A stretch of 64,000 bases of DNA from VMCP01 sp964408945 (GCA_964408945.1 CAYPBJ010000009.1:11886-75885); one strand, 5' to 3'; shown: positions 26,688-35,013, counted from the stretch's first letter. Translations and numbers: made by a program. Notes: generated by a model not told the origin, from the sequence alone.

Positions 26688-26743
26688 ACTACCAACTACC
26701 AACTACCAACTACCAACTACCATTTACCAACTACCATTTACCA
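26688..26743. repeat. Heptamer array E (ACTACCA)n overlapping the thiolase stop codon
   Basis: Eight contiguous 7-bp units: five ACTACCA, then TTTACCA, ACTACCA, TTTACCA. The last unit supplies the final Trp codon and the TAA stop of the minus-strand thiolase gene (26738-26740). The unit is the reverse complement of array A. Confidence 0.95.
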
Positions 26744-27937
26744 ATTTTCAAATATAATTGCAGAGCCTTGTCCTACGCCGATGCACATGGTGGCAAGGCC
26801 GTATTTTAGGGACTTATTGCGTTGCATTTGGTGTAATAATGTGGCTGAAATGCGAGTACCCGATGCGCCGAGGGGGTGGCCAATGGCAATACTTCCGCCG
26901 TTGAGATTGACTTTGCTCGGATCTGCTTTCAATAAGTCAATGCTGGCAAGGACTTGAGCAGCAAAAGCTTCGTTCAGTTCCATAATGTCAAGTTGATCTA
27001 TAGTCAAGCCGGCTTTTTGAAGGGCTTTTTGAGTAGCTGGTACGGGTCCAATTCCCATGATAGCTGGATCCACACCGGCAATGCCAAAACTTACAATTCT
27101 GGCCATAGGGGTGAGGTTGTATTTCTTAACTATGTCCTCACTGGCAAGCAAACAACAAGCAGCGCCATCGTTGATTCCAGAGGAGTTTCCAGCAGTCACA
27201 CTTCCGTTAGAACGAAAAGCGGGAGCAAGGGTAGCTAAAACATCGGTAGTGCTCAAACGCGGGTGCTCATCAGTTTGAAACACGATCGGATCCTTTTTTT
27301 TCTGAGGGATGTAAATGGGGGTGATTTCATCACCGAAATCTCCACGTTCATGTGCTTGCTGCCATTTCAATTGAGATTCATAGGCAAATTGATCTTGACG
27401 CTCACGAGTTATATTGTATTTTTCGGCAACATTTTCAGCAGTTTCTCCCATTGAGAAAGGATAGTGAAGCTTTGAAAGAGCTTTATTGGTGAATCTCCAC
27501 CCAATGGTGGTATCGTAAATTTCAGGGGTGCGAGAAAAGGCAGATTCTGCCTTGGCCATGACAAAAGGTGCACGGGTCATGCTCTCAGTTCCACCAGCAA
27601 TGATTAGATTTGCTTCACCACTTTTGATGGCCATGTAACCGTTTTGGATGCTTTGAAGTCCCGAGGCACACAAACGATTTACGGTATATCCGGGAACGGT
27701 TTCAGGAATTCCTGCTAAAAGAGAAGCCATGCGCGCAACATTTCGGTTGTCTTCGCCCGCTTGATTGGCAGCGCCAAATATCACTTCGTCAACTTCGGAA
27801 TAATCTATTTGAGGATTTCGGGCAACGATGGATTTAATTACTTCTGCAGCCAAATCATCTGGACGAACAGAGGCCAAAGTGCCACCAAATTTACCAACGG
27901 CTGTGCGGGTAATGTCAATTACAAAAACATCCTTCAT
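26738..27937 (-). CDS. pcaF: Acetyl-CoA acyltransferase, 3-oxoadipyl-CoA thiolase type
   Basis: This 399-residue thiolase has nucleophile Cys90 in NRLCASGLQS, His354 in GGSIAIGHPLGASG and Cys385 in MCIGVGQG. The NQAGEDNRNVARMA stretch (58-71) and the DTTIGWRF segment (about 142-149) resemble PcaF/PaaJ enzymes that cleave 3-oxoadipyl-CoA to succinyl-CoA and acetyl-CoA; a general FadA/AtoB thiolase is the alternative, and no other aromatic-degradation genes are nearby. A -7-like box GACCTTTG (27949-27942, minus) ends 4 nt before the ATG. The stop codon lies inside array E. Confidence 0.8.
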   Translation of the reverse strand: MKDVFVIDITRTAVGKFGGTLASVRPDDLAAEVIKSIVARNPQIDYSEVDEVIFGAANQAGEDNRNVARMASLLAGIPETVPGYTVNRLCASGLQSIQNGYMAIKSGEANLIIAGGTESMTRAPFVMAKAESAFSRTPEIYDTTIGWRFTNKALSKLHYPFSMGETAENVAEKYNITRERQDQFAYESQLKWQQAHERGDFGDEITPIYIPQKKKDPIVFQTDEHPRLSTTDVLATLAPAFRSNGSVTAGNSSGINDGAACCLLASEDIVKKYNLTPMARIVSFGIAGVDPAIMGIGPVPATQKALQKAGLTIDQLDIMELNEAFAAQVLASIDLLKADPSKVNLNGGSIAIGHPLGASGTRISATLLHQMQRNKSLKYGLATMCIGVGQGSAIIFENW

Positions 27938-27959
27938 GGTGCAAAGGTCGGAAAAAGGA

Positions 27960-28691
27960 TCAATTCAACTTCCATCTGTAGGTAAGATTTAATCCTACGT
28001 TATATAAATAACCGTTGATCGGAGTATCTTGGGTTAGGCTTGAGATTGAATAGCGCAATGTAGGCTCTAAGCATATCTGTGATTTAGAATTGATGTTGTA
28101 GGTGGTTCCAAGTCCAAGCGAAGGAATGAGAACAATATCCTTATAAATGGATCTTCCATCAACATTTACAATGGTTGTGTCTGCGATGTTTGAGGAAATG
28201 GGAATGATATTGGTGTTTTGAACTCTAAAAATATTTGTTGACAAACCTAAATGGTAGGTAAACTGCCATTTTTTATTCCCCCAAGTTTGCCTTAGAGCTA
28301 TTGGAATAGAATAGTAATAAAAGTGGTCAACCAAAGTCGCTATATAAGCGATATTGGGTTTAAAGACCGTTATATTTTCATTGGCAAAACCCATATCTCT
28401 ATAGCCAAACCCAAATTCTATGGAAGTTCTTTTAGTAAGATCAATAGCAAGATTCAGTTGAGTGGAATGACCAATACGAGGGATTTCCGTTTTATTGCGC
28501 AGGTCGATGATTTGGTACGACGTCCAACTATTGTTGACATTCGTCAGATGTCGGTAGTTTAAATCGGGCGAAAAACCGATAGCTACACGAAGGGGAGGGA
28601 AAGGTGTTTTTTCATTTTTTGGATAGTCTGGTTGAGCAAATGCTTGACTGATCATTCCAAACAATAATGACAAACTAATCAATTTCATCAT
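27960..28691 (-). CDS. Outer-membrane beta-barrel protein, function unknown
   Basis: This 243-residue protein has a signal peptide (about 3-19, ending QAFA). The rest alternates aromatic and polar residues in strand-like segments (FGFGYRDMGF, WQFTYHLGLSTNIF, LGLGTTYNIN) and ends in YNVGLNLTYRWKLN, a plausible barrel-closing strand. This resembles the PorT/OmpA-barrel class of small outer-membrane proteins in Bacteroidota. No specific role is evident. The 220-bp gap to the divergent Ddl-like gene must hold its promoter. The thiolase gene starts 22 nt after its stop on the same strand. Confidence 0.75.
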   Translation of the reverse strand: MMKLISLSLLFGMISQAFAQPDYPKNEKTPFPPLRVAIGFSPDLNYRHLTNVNNSWTSYQIIDLRNKTEIPRIGHSTQLNLAIDLTKRTSIEFGFGYRDMGFANENITVFKPNIAYIATLVDHFYYYSIPIALRQTWGNKKWQFTYHLGLSTNIFRVQNTNIIPISSNIADTTIVNVDGRSIYKDIVLIPSLGLGTTYNINSKSQICLEPTLRYSISSLTQDTPINGYLYNVGLNLTYRWKLN

Positions 28692-28875
28692 GGATTAGCG
28701 AATATAAACCGAAGTTGTGATATTATAGGTTGTGTTATTGGGCACACAATCTATTTCTTCAGCAAATTTGTTTTGACGCTCTATTGATATTTTGGTTATC
28801 AAGCTGATTTCTAACCACTATTTTTTTTATTGATGAAGAATTTACACAAAACACAATCTTAACAATTTGGTAACA

Positions 28876-28904
28876 TTGTCTCTTGTTTGGGCCAAGTAAT
28901 TTTG
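28876..28904 (+). promoter_or_regulatory. Promoter of the Ddl-like gene
   Basis: TTG (28876-28878), 18 nt, then TAATTTTG (28897-28904) match the Bacteroidetes -33/-7 consensus. The ATG at 28912 lies 7 nt downstream, predicting a leaderless or near-leaderless transcript. The rest of the 28692-28911 spacer shows no RNA gene or terminator that I can support. Confidence 0.6.
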
Positions 28905-28911
28905 TTGTTCA

Positions 28912-29871
28912 ATGAGTCATGATTTTCCTTTGCCCACGGCAGCAATATTATATGCAGATAGCCGTTTTACACCATGGAAAGAGAATATAGATTTTTCTAC
29001 CATTTCATCAATTTATCATGCATTAGGAGGAGAATTTGACACAACCGTTGTTCATATGACTACTCCAACGCCTGAGTTTGGAGAATTCTTGCGAACTTTT
29101 GATGTGGTTTTTAATTTATGTTATGGATTTGGGAATGAAAGCCAAGCTGCAGTAGCCAAGTTTCTTGATTTGCATAAAATCAATCATTTGAGCAGTAGCG
29201 GTCATGCTCAAGATGCTGCACAAGATAAGTTACTGGTTGAAGATTTATGCATAGAACAAGGCATAAAAACGGCCACAACTTTTAGAACGATAAAGTCGTT
29301 AAACGAATACCATGGTAGGGTCATAGTGAAACCACGTTTTGGAGGTTGTCATAGGGGAATTTCTATTTTAGACAATGATGCTGAGAATTTTGAGTTTTTG
29401 TCAAATGCTGTTTTAGATTCGGAAACTTTGGTTCAGCCTTATTTATTGGGGAGGGAGTTTTCAGTAGCGGTTATACCCAATAGCAGTGGTAATGGATATG
29501 AAACTTTAAAACCTGCTGAGATAGTTCCATTTCCTAGCAGAGCTATTTATGTGGCTGGAAGCTCTTTTGGGACAACCAAACGCGAAATGGAGTACACTTT
29601 AGAACCGGCGGTTTTAGAAGATCTAATTTTGTCTGCGATTCAAATTCACCATGTTTTGAGCTTGAGTTATGTTTCTCGTGTTGATTTTAGAATTTGGAAT
29701 CACATGCCCTTTATTTTAGATGTCAATACCATGCCCAACATGCACCCCACCAAAAGTATATTACCCTTTTTGTTGAAATACTCAGGCATTGAGTTGAAAG
29801 AATTCTTACTTCGACAGGTGAAAGTTAATGTCAATACCAACGGTAAATTAGCACATTTGCAAATGGCCTAA
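28912..29871 (+). CDS. D-alanine-D-alanine ligase-like ATP-grasp protein
   Basis: This 319-residue protein has the Ddl fold order: an N-terminal domain with the substrate-loop-like VVFNLCYGFGNESQAAV (66-82), then an ATP-grasp domain with RVIVKPRFGGCHRGI, EFSVAVIP and a C-terminal metal site VDFRIWN...DVNTMPNMHPTKS. The usual Ddl Glu-x-Asn metal motif is Asp-x-Asn here, and the glycine-rich PG of the final loop is PN. No murein genes are adjacent, so it may ligate something other than D-Ala (a peptide or depsipeptide). It stands alone with its own promoter. The true Ddl of this organism is presumably elsewhere. Confidence 0.75.
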   Translation: MSHDFPLPTAAILYADSRFTPWKENIDFSTISSIYHALGGEFDTTVVHMTTPTPEFGEFLRTFDVVFNLCYGFGNESQAAVAKFLDLHKINHLSSSGHAQDAAQDKLLVEDLCIEQGIKTATTFRTIKSLNEYHGRVIVKPRFGGCHRGISILDNDAENFEFLSNAVLDSETLVQPYLLGREFSVAVIPNSSGNGYETLKPAEIVPFPSRAIYVAGSSFGTTKREMEYTLEPAVLEDLILSAIQIHHVLSLSYVSRVDFRIWNHMPFILDVNTMPNMHPTKSILPFLLKYSGIELKEFLLRQVKVNVNTNGKLAHLQMA

Positions 29872-29922
29872 TAGATAAATGCGCAGACTTTTATAACTTC
29901 GCACTCCAAAATTTGGAATTGT

Positions 29923-30639
29923 ATGGGAAGGATATTCGAAAAACGCAAACATAAAATGTTCGCACGCTTTGACAAAATGGCAAAGCAGTTTACCAAGTTA
30001 GGAAAGGAAATTGCAATCGCTGTGAAAATGGGCGGCGAAAATCCTGATTACAATCCGCGTTTACGTCTGGCTATTCAAAATGCCAAGAACGTGAATATGC
30101 CCAAAGATCGGGTAGATGCCGCTATTAAAAGAGCAATCAGTAAAACCGAAGGCGATTACGAAGAGGTTCGATACGAAGGGTATGCACCTCACGGTGTAGG
30201 AGTAGTAGTAGAAACCGCAACTGACAATCCAACCAGAACAGTAGCCAATGTTCGCATGCACTTCAACAAAGGCGGCGGATCATTGGGTAAAACTGGTTCT
30301 TTAGATTTCAATTTTACGCGCAAGGGAGTATTTAAAATAGCTAAGTCAACTTTAGCCGGAAAAGACCTAGATGAATTTGAGTTTGAACTGATTGACCACG
30401 GTCTAGATGATTTTGCATTCGACGAGGAGGATGTTTACGTTTACAGCGCGTTTACTGATTTTGGACAAATGCAAAAAGCCCTTGAAGATATGAAAATTGA
30501 GGTGGTGAATGCAGAATTGCAATACATTCCCAATTCGTATGTTGATTTAGATGAAACACAAGCTCAAGAAGTCCTGGATTTAGTGGAGCGTTTGGAAGGC
30601 GATGATGACGTCCAAAACGTTTACACCAATCTTAGATAA
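29923..30639 (+). CDS. YebC/PmpR/TACO1 family protein
   Basis: This 238-residue protein has the family's N-terminal helical domain (KRKHKMFARFDKMAKQFTKL, NPRLRLAIQNAKNVNMPKDR) and the acidic two-domain C-terminal half (YEGYAPHGVGVVVETATDNP, NKGGGSLGKTGSLDF). Family members were described as DNA-binding regulators and more recently as ribosome-associated factors that relieve stalling at proline stretches. A weak -7-like TAACTTCG lies at 29894-29901. It starts 51 nt after the Ddl-like gene and ends head-on against the DUF1573 gene with no spacer. Confidence 0.93.
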   Translation: MGRIFEKRKHKMFARFDKMAKQFTKLGKEIAIAVKMGGENPDYNPRLRLAIQNAKNVNMPKDRVDAAIKRAISKTEGDYEEVRYEGYAPHGVGVVVETATDNPTRTVANVRMHFNKGGGSLGKTGSLDFNFTRKGVFKIAKSTLAGKDLDEFEFELIDHGLDDFAFDEEDVYVYSAFTDFGQMQKALEDMKIEVVNAELQYIPNSYVDLDETQAQEVLDLVERLEGDDDVQNVYTNLR

Positions 30640-31776
30640 TTAGAATGGACAATCAGCGCATTTGCGTTTCTTGATTTCGGGAAACGTAGCTTGCACCCAT
30701 ATGTTTCGCTCGGGTTGAGTGGGATCGTTACTGACAATCCAAATACCTATCCCTTTTTTACCGTTTTTAGTGACTGTATCGAAAAGCACTTTTACTCTCA
30801 TTGTTTCTCCAGGAGCAAGAGTTGTTTTTGGAATGGTCAACGTGATACATGGACAGTCAGGAACAATTTGGTGAATAGTCAGAGGCGATTTTCCATCGTT
30901 TTTAAAATCGAAATAACCGTTCAAATATCCTCCAGAAGGCACCTCACCAAAATTCAGCGTAGTAGGAGTAACCACTAGTTTAGCGGCTTTTTTCAATTTT
31001 TTAGCACTCAAAGTGGGGAAGTATTGCTTGCGGTTGTAACTAACATTGATGCCTAAATAAAAGTTCCCGTAACTGCTAGAAATCACCGGAATTTCAAATC
31101 CCCCGAAACCATAAGAAGGGGCTTTGATTCCATCAATTGTAACAATTACTTTTTGCGATTCACCCGGTTCTAGCGATTGCGGAAATCCTTCGATGGTGAT
31201 GTAATCAGGAACCCTTCCAGGGCCAAGAGGCTGAATGGTAGCGGTAAAATCACTGTTGTTGGTCAGTCTAAATTCTTTCTTGAGGATTTGATTGTCAAGC
31301 AGAGGATCAAACGTCAAATTGATCAGATCAGCCTGAAGATTTCCAATATTTGGTATGGGGGCACCAATAGTGGTAGGTTGGGGGCGGATGACGTTGCCTT
31401 TGATATTTAGGTATTGGATGGGATTGATTTTCGAGTTAGAATAAACGGTTACGGTTTTATCAAAAGTTCCAAGACGGTTGGTTGTTTCATAACGAGCGTC
31501 AACATATCCGCTATCACCGGGTTTGATTTCATTTTCAGACCAAGTTGGGGTGGTGCAGCCGCAGCTGGTTTCCACATTTAAAATCTTGATGGGCGTGGTT
31601 CCGGTATTTTTAAAAACAAAACGGTGGGTAGCAAAACGCATACTTTCTTCTAAAGTTCCAAAATCATAGATGCGTTCACGAAACCCGAGGGCACCGGAAG
31701 TTGGTTCATCTTGAGCTAATGAGGCATTGGAAATAAAAAGAGTTGCAGCGATAAAAATATTTTTGATGAGATTCAT
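30640..31776 (-). CDS. Exported DUF1573 domain protein
   Basis: I take the ATG at 31776, giving 378 residues with a signal peptide ending NASLAQ; the frame is open upstream to 31929, but that stretch lacks a coherent signal. Two DUF1573/ASPM-like Ig modules are visible: one with FGTLEES and the Cys pair SCGCTTP (about 25-130), the other with NFGEVPSGG and DCPC (about 275-370). A third Cys pair, CADC, is three residues from the C-terminus. DUF1573 proteins are common, poorly characterised envelope proteins in Bacteroidota. It converges on yebC, stop beside stop. An inverted repeat sits in the predicted 5' leader. Confidence 0.85.
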   Translation of the reverse strand: MNLIKNIFIAATLFISNASLAQDEPTSGALGFRERIYDFGTLEESMRFATHRFVFKNTGTTPIKILNVETSCGCTTPTWSENEIKPGDSGYVDARYETTNRLGTFDKTVTVYSNSKINPIQYLNIKGNVIRPQPTTIGAPIPNIGNLQADLINLTFDPLLDNQILKKEFRLTNNSDFTATIQPLGPGRVPDYITIEGFPQSLEPGESQKVIVTIDGIKAPSYGFGGFEIPVISSSYGNFYLGINVSYNRKQYFPTLSAKKLKKAAKLVVTPTTLNFGEVPSGGYLNGYFDFKNDGKSPLTIHQIVPDCPCITLTIPKTTLAPGETMRVKVLFDTVTKNGKKGIGIWIVSNDPTQPERNIWVQATFPEIKKRKCADCPF

Positions 31777-31810
31777 AAATGGAAATAAGAGTATAATTAT
31801 GTGGTCATAG

Positions 31811-31856
31811 ACGTAAAAATGGGGATTTTGGTTGTTTTCGGGGGATATTTTTACGT
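31811..31856. repeat. 10-bp inverted repeat in the DUF1573 leader
   Basis: ACGTAAAAAT (31811-31820) and ATTTTTACGT (31847-31856) are perfect complements with a 26-nt spacer. On the minus strand a -7 box TATCTTTG occupies 31869-31862, so a transcript for the DUF1573 gene would begin near the outer edge of this repeat and carry a 5'-terminal hairpin. It may instead be an operator. Confidence 0.6.
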
Positions 31857-31861
31857 AAATA

Positions 31862-31869
31862 CAAAGATA
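31862..31869 (-). promoter_or_regulatory. -7 element for the DUF1573 gene
   Basis: On the minus strand TATCTTTG matches TAnnTTTG. No good -33 TTG is found 18-20 nt upstream. The start codon is 85 nt downstream, so unlike several genes here this mRNA would have a leader. Confidence 0.4.
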
Positions 31870-31958
31870 ATGAAAGGAAATCAGAAATAGTTTTAATGAA
31901 TGTATATGGGCGTTTTTGAATGTTTTCAATGAAAATCAATATTTTTTTGGAGTATGTG

Positions 31959-31989
31959 TTGATAATGACAAAAAATAATCTTAATTTTG
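31959..31989 (+). promoter_or_regulatory. Promoter of the ribosomal protein cluster
   Basis: TTG (31959-31961), 20 nt, then TAATTTTG (31982-31989) fit the Bacteroidetes promoter consensus. The rpsL ATG is 21 nt beyond. This is the best candidate for the main promoter of the 17-kb translation cluster. Confidence 0.65.
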
Positions 31990-32010
31990 CCGTCCTTTTT
32001 GGGAAAAAAT

Positions 32011-32391
32011 ATGCCTACTATTCAACAGTTAATTAGAAAAGGTCGCCAGGAGATTGTGGTAAAGAGTAAGTCTCCTGCATTGGATTCTTGTCCACAGAGA
32101 CGCGGTGTTTGTACCCGTGTATATACCACTACACCTAAGAAGCCAAACTCAGCGCTTCGTAAGGTAGCGCGTGTACGTTTGACCAACGGTAAAGAGGTGA
32201 ATGCCTACATCCCTGGAGAGGGCCACAACTTGCAAGAGCACAGTATTGTGTTGGTACGCGGCGGAAGGGTAAAAGATCTTCCGGGTGTTCGTTACCACAT
32301 TGTACGTGGAGCTTTAGACACAGCAGGTGTTGAAGGTAGAAATCAAAGAAGAAGTAAATACGGAACCAAAAAGCCAAAAGCTAAAAAATAA
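32011..32391 (+). CDS. rpsL: 30S ribosomal protein S12
   Basis: This 126-residue S12 starts MPTIQQLIRKGR at 32011; a TTG in frame at 31987 lies inside the promoter -7 box and is rejected. The decoding-centre loop TTPKKPNSALRK has the unmutated Lys seen in streptomycin-sensitive ribosomes, and GVKYH-type motif PGVRYHIVRG is present. First gene of the str-S10-spc-alpha cluster; rpsG follows 14 nt later. Confidence 0.98.
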   Translation: MPTIQQLIRKGRQEIVVKSKSPALDSCPQRRGVCTRVYTTTPKKPNSALRKVARVRLTNGKEVNAYIPGEGHNLQEHSIVLVRGGRVKDLPGVRYHIVRGALDTAGVEGRNQRRSKYGTKKPKAKK

Positions 32392-32405
32392 TCACTAGTT
32401 AAGCC

Positions 32406-32876
32406 ATGAGAAAAACGCGCGCTAAAAAACGCATATTGATTCCTGATCCTAAGTTCAACGATCAGTTAGTTACTCGTTTTGTAAACGGAATGATGTACGA
32501 TGGTAAAAAGTCAACTGCATTGAAGATTTTCTATGATGCAATTGATATTGTTGAAAGAAAGGTGACTGAGGAGCCTGGTATTGAGACTTGGAGAAAAGCA
32601 ATGAACAACGTAATGCCTGCTGTAGAGGTTAAGGCACGTCGTGTGGGTGGAGCTACATTCCAAATTCCTACTGAGATTCCTCAAAGAAGACGCGTTGCGG
32701 TAGGAATGAAATGGTTGATTAACTACTCTCGCAGAAGAAACGAAAAGTCTATGGCCGAAAAGTTGGCAGCGGAAATCGTTGCAGCTTCAAAAAGTGAAGG
32801 TGCTTCTGTAAAAAAGAAAGAAGATACTCACAAAATGGCTGAAGCAAACAAAGCATTCTCACATTTTAGAGCATAA
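32406..32876 (+). CDS. rpsG: 30S ribosomal protein S7
   Basis: This 156-residue S7 binds the 3' major domain of 16S rRNA and nucleates head assembly. The N-terminal MRKTRAKKR segment, KARRVGGATFQIPTEI motif and the C-terminal HKMAEANKAFSHFRA helix are standard for the family. It lies between rpsL and fusA with gaps of 14 and 8 nt, as in str operons. Confidence 0.98.
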   Translation: MRKTRAKKRILIPDPKFNDQLVTRFVNGMMYDGKKSTALKIFYDAIDIVERKVTEEPGIETWRKAMNNVMPAVEVKARRVGGATFQIPTEIPQRRRVAVGMKWLINYSRRRNEKSMAEKLAAEIVAASKSEGASVKKKEDTHKMAEANKAFSHFRA

Positions 32877-32884
32877 TTGAAAAC

Positions 32885-34987
32885 ATGTCACGCGATTTAA
32901 GATATACGAGAAACATTGGTATTGCCGCTCACATTGACGCTGGTAAGACAACTACTACCGAACGAATTTTGTTCTATGCCGGTGTTAACCACAAAATTGG
33001 TGAAGTGCACGATGGTGCTGCAACAATGGACTGGATGGCGCAGGAACAGGAGCGTGGTATTACCATTACTTCTGCTGCAACAACGGTTTTTTGGGATTAC
33101 CGCGGTGAAAAATACCACATCAATATCATTGATACTCCTGGTCACGTTGACTTTACTGTAGAGGTAAACCGTTCATTGCGTGTACTAGATGGTCTCGTTT
33201 TCTTGTTTAGTTCAGTAGACGGGGTTGAACCTCAGTCTGAAACAAACTGGCGCTTGGCTGATAACTATAGAGTTCCACGTATTGGTTTCGTTAACAAAAT
33301 GGACCGTTCTGGAGCAGATTTCTTGAACGTTGTGAACCAAGTTAAAACCATGTTAGGTAGTAACGCGGTTCCACTTCAGTTGCCCATTGGTGCTGAAGAT
33401 AAGTTCCAAGGGGTTGTTGACTTGATCAACTTCCGAGGAATGATCTGGAATGAAAAAGATCACGGTATGACCTATGAGGTAATTGACATCCCTGCCGACA
33501 TGGTAGAGGAAGCTACCGAATGGAGAGAAAAATTACTAGAAGCAGTAGCAGATTATGATGAGTCTTTGATGGAGAAATTCTTTGAAGATCCAACCTCAAT
33601 CTCTGAAAGAGAAATTTTAACCGCTTTGCGCGCTGCCGTAATTGATTTGAAATTGGTACCTATGATGTGTGGTTCTTCTTTCAAAAACAAAGGAGTTCAA
33701 ACCATGCTTGATATGGTAATGGAATTGATGCCTTCTCCAATTGATATCGGAGAAATTAAAGGTACACATCCTGATACTGAAGCTGAAATCACTCGTAAAC
33801 CTGATTACAGCGAACCTTTCTCTGCGTTGGCATTTAAAATTGCAACCGATCCTTATGTAGGACGTTTGTGTTTCATCCGCGCATATTCAGGTAAATTAGA
33901 TGCAGGTTCATATGTATTGAACATGCGTACGGGTAACAAAGAGCGTATCTCTCGCTTGTTCCAAATGCACGCAAACAAACAGAACCCAATTGAATATTTG
34001 GGAGCTGGTGATATTGGAGCAGCTGTAGGATTTAAAGATATTAAAACAGGAGATACTCTATGCGCCGAAAAGAATCCAATCATTTTGGAATCTATGGTAT
34101 TCCCAGAGCCTGTAATTGGATTGGCAATTGAGCCTAAAACTCAGGCTGATACAGATAAGTTGGGTATGGCTTTAGCTAAATTGGCTGAAGAGGATCCTAC
34201 CTTCAAAGTTCACACAGATGACGAGACAGGACAAACTGTAATCTCAGGTATGGGTGAATTGCACTTGGATATCATCGTTGACCGCCTTCGTCGTGAGTTC
34301 AAGGTAGAATGTAATCAAGGTGCGCCACAAGTAAACTACAAAGAGGCATTAACTACTAACACAACCCATCGTGAAACTTACAAGAAACAAACAGGTGGTC
34401 GTGGTAAATTTGCTGATATTCAGTTTGAATTAGGTCCAGCTGATGCTGATTGGCCAGGTGAGGGACTTCAATTCGTTAATGAGATTGTAGGTGGTTCTAT
34501 CCCACGTGAATTTGTTCCATCTGTTGAAAAAGGATTTAAAGCTGCAATGCACAATGGTGTGTTGGCTGGATATGGTATTGATAAGATCAAAGTTCGTTTG
34601 TTCGACGGTTCTTTCCACCCAGTTGATTCTGATTCATTGTCGTTTGAAATCGCTGCAAAACAAGGTTTCCGTGATGCTGCTCGCAAATGTAACCCTGTGT
34701 TACTAGAGCCTATCATGAAGCTTGAAGTTGTAACCCCAGATGCTAACACAGGTGACGTAATGGGAGACTTGAATCGTCGTCGTGGACAAATGGAAGGTAT
34801 GGACGAAAGAGGAGGAGCTCAAGTGGTTAAGGCTAAAGTTCCATTGAGTGAAATGTTTGGATATGTTACGGCATTGAGAACTATTACATCAGGTCGTGCG
34901 AATAGCACCATGGAATTCAGTCACTATGCAGAAACTCCTAGAAACATTGCTGAAGAGGTATTGAAAAAGGTTAACGCTCGCGGTTAA
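32885..34987 (+). CDS. fusA: Elongation factor G
   Basis: This 700-residue translational GTPase has G1 AHIDAGKTT near residue 15, G2/switch GITITSAATT, G3 DTPGHVDF and G4 NKMD. Domains II-V follow in order, with domain IV (QTGGRGKFADIQ) and the C-terminal FGYVTALRTITSGRA. It drives ribosomal translocation and recycling. rpsJ follows 26 nt later; tuf, often present here in other phyla, is absent. Confidence 0.98.
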   Translation: MSRDLRYTRNIGIAAHIDAGKTTTTERILFYAGVNHKIGEVHDGAATMDWMAQEQERGITITSAATTVFWDYRGEKYHINIIDTPGHVDFTVEVNRSLRVLDGLVFLFSSVDGVEPQSETNWRLADNYRVPRIGFVNKMDRSGADFLNVVNQVKTMLGSNAVPLQLPIGAEDKFQGVVDLINFRGMIWNEKDHGMTYEVIDIPADMVEEATEWREKLLEAVADYDESLMEKFFEDPTSISEREILTALRAAVIDLKLVPMMCGSSFKNKGVQTMLDMVMELMPSPIDIGEIKGTHPDTEAEITRKPDYSEPFSALAFKIATDPYVGRLCFIRAYSGKLDAGSYVLNMRTGNKERISRLFQMHANKQNPIEYLGAGDIGAAVGFKDIKTGDTLCAEKNPIILESMVFPEPVIGLAIEPKTQADTDKLGMALAKLAEEDPTFKVHTDDETGQTVISGMGELHLDIIVDRLRREFKVECNQGAPQVNYKEALTTNTTHRETYKKQTGGRGKFADIQFELGPADADWPGEGLQFVNEIVGGSIPREFVPSVEKGFKAAMHNGVLAGYGIDKIKVRLFDGSFHPVDSDSLSFEIAAKQGFRDAARKCNPVLLEPIMKLEVVTPDANTGDVMGDLNRRRGQMEGMDERGGAQVVKAKVPLSEMFGYVTALRTITSGRANSTMEFSHYAETPRNIAEEVLKKVNARG

Positions 34988-35013
34988 TAAATAAAAAGTA
35001 AGAAACAACTGAA

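Noticed and set aside
25721..26743. Repeats considered as a CRISPR array
   Set aside because: Units are 7 bp, contiguous and without spacers, and there are no cas genes; they are simple tandem arrays.
25721..26743. truA cassette considered an integron or transposon unit
   Set aside because: No integrase, transposase, attC-like site or target duplication is visible; only simple heptamer arrays flank it.
31777..31929. Upstream extension of the DUF1573 protein
   Set aside because: The open frame continues but crosses the predicted -7 box and inverted repeat, and the clean signal peptide begins at the ATG at 31776.
31987..32010. TTG start adding eight residues to S12
   Set aside because: The TTG is inside the -7 promoter box and the added residues are not part of S12.
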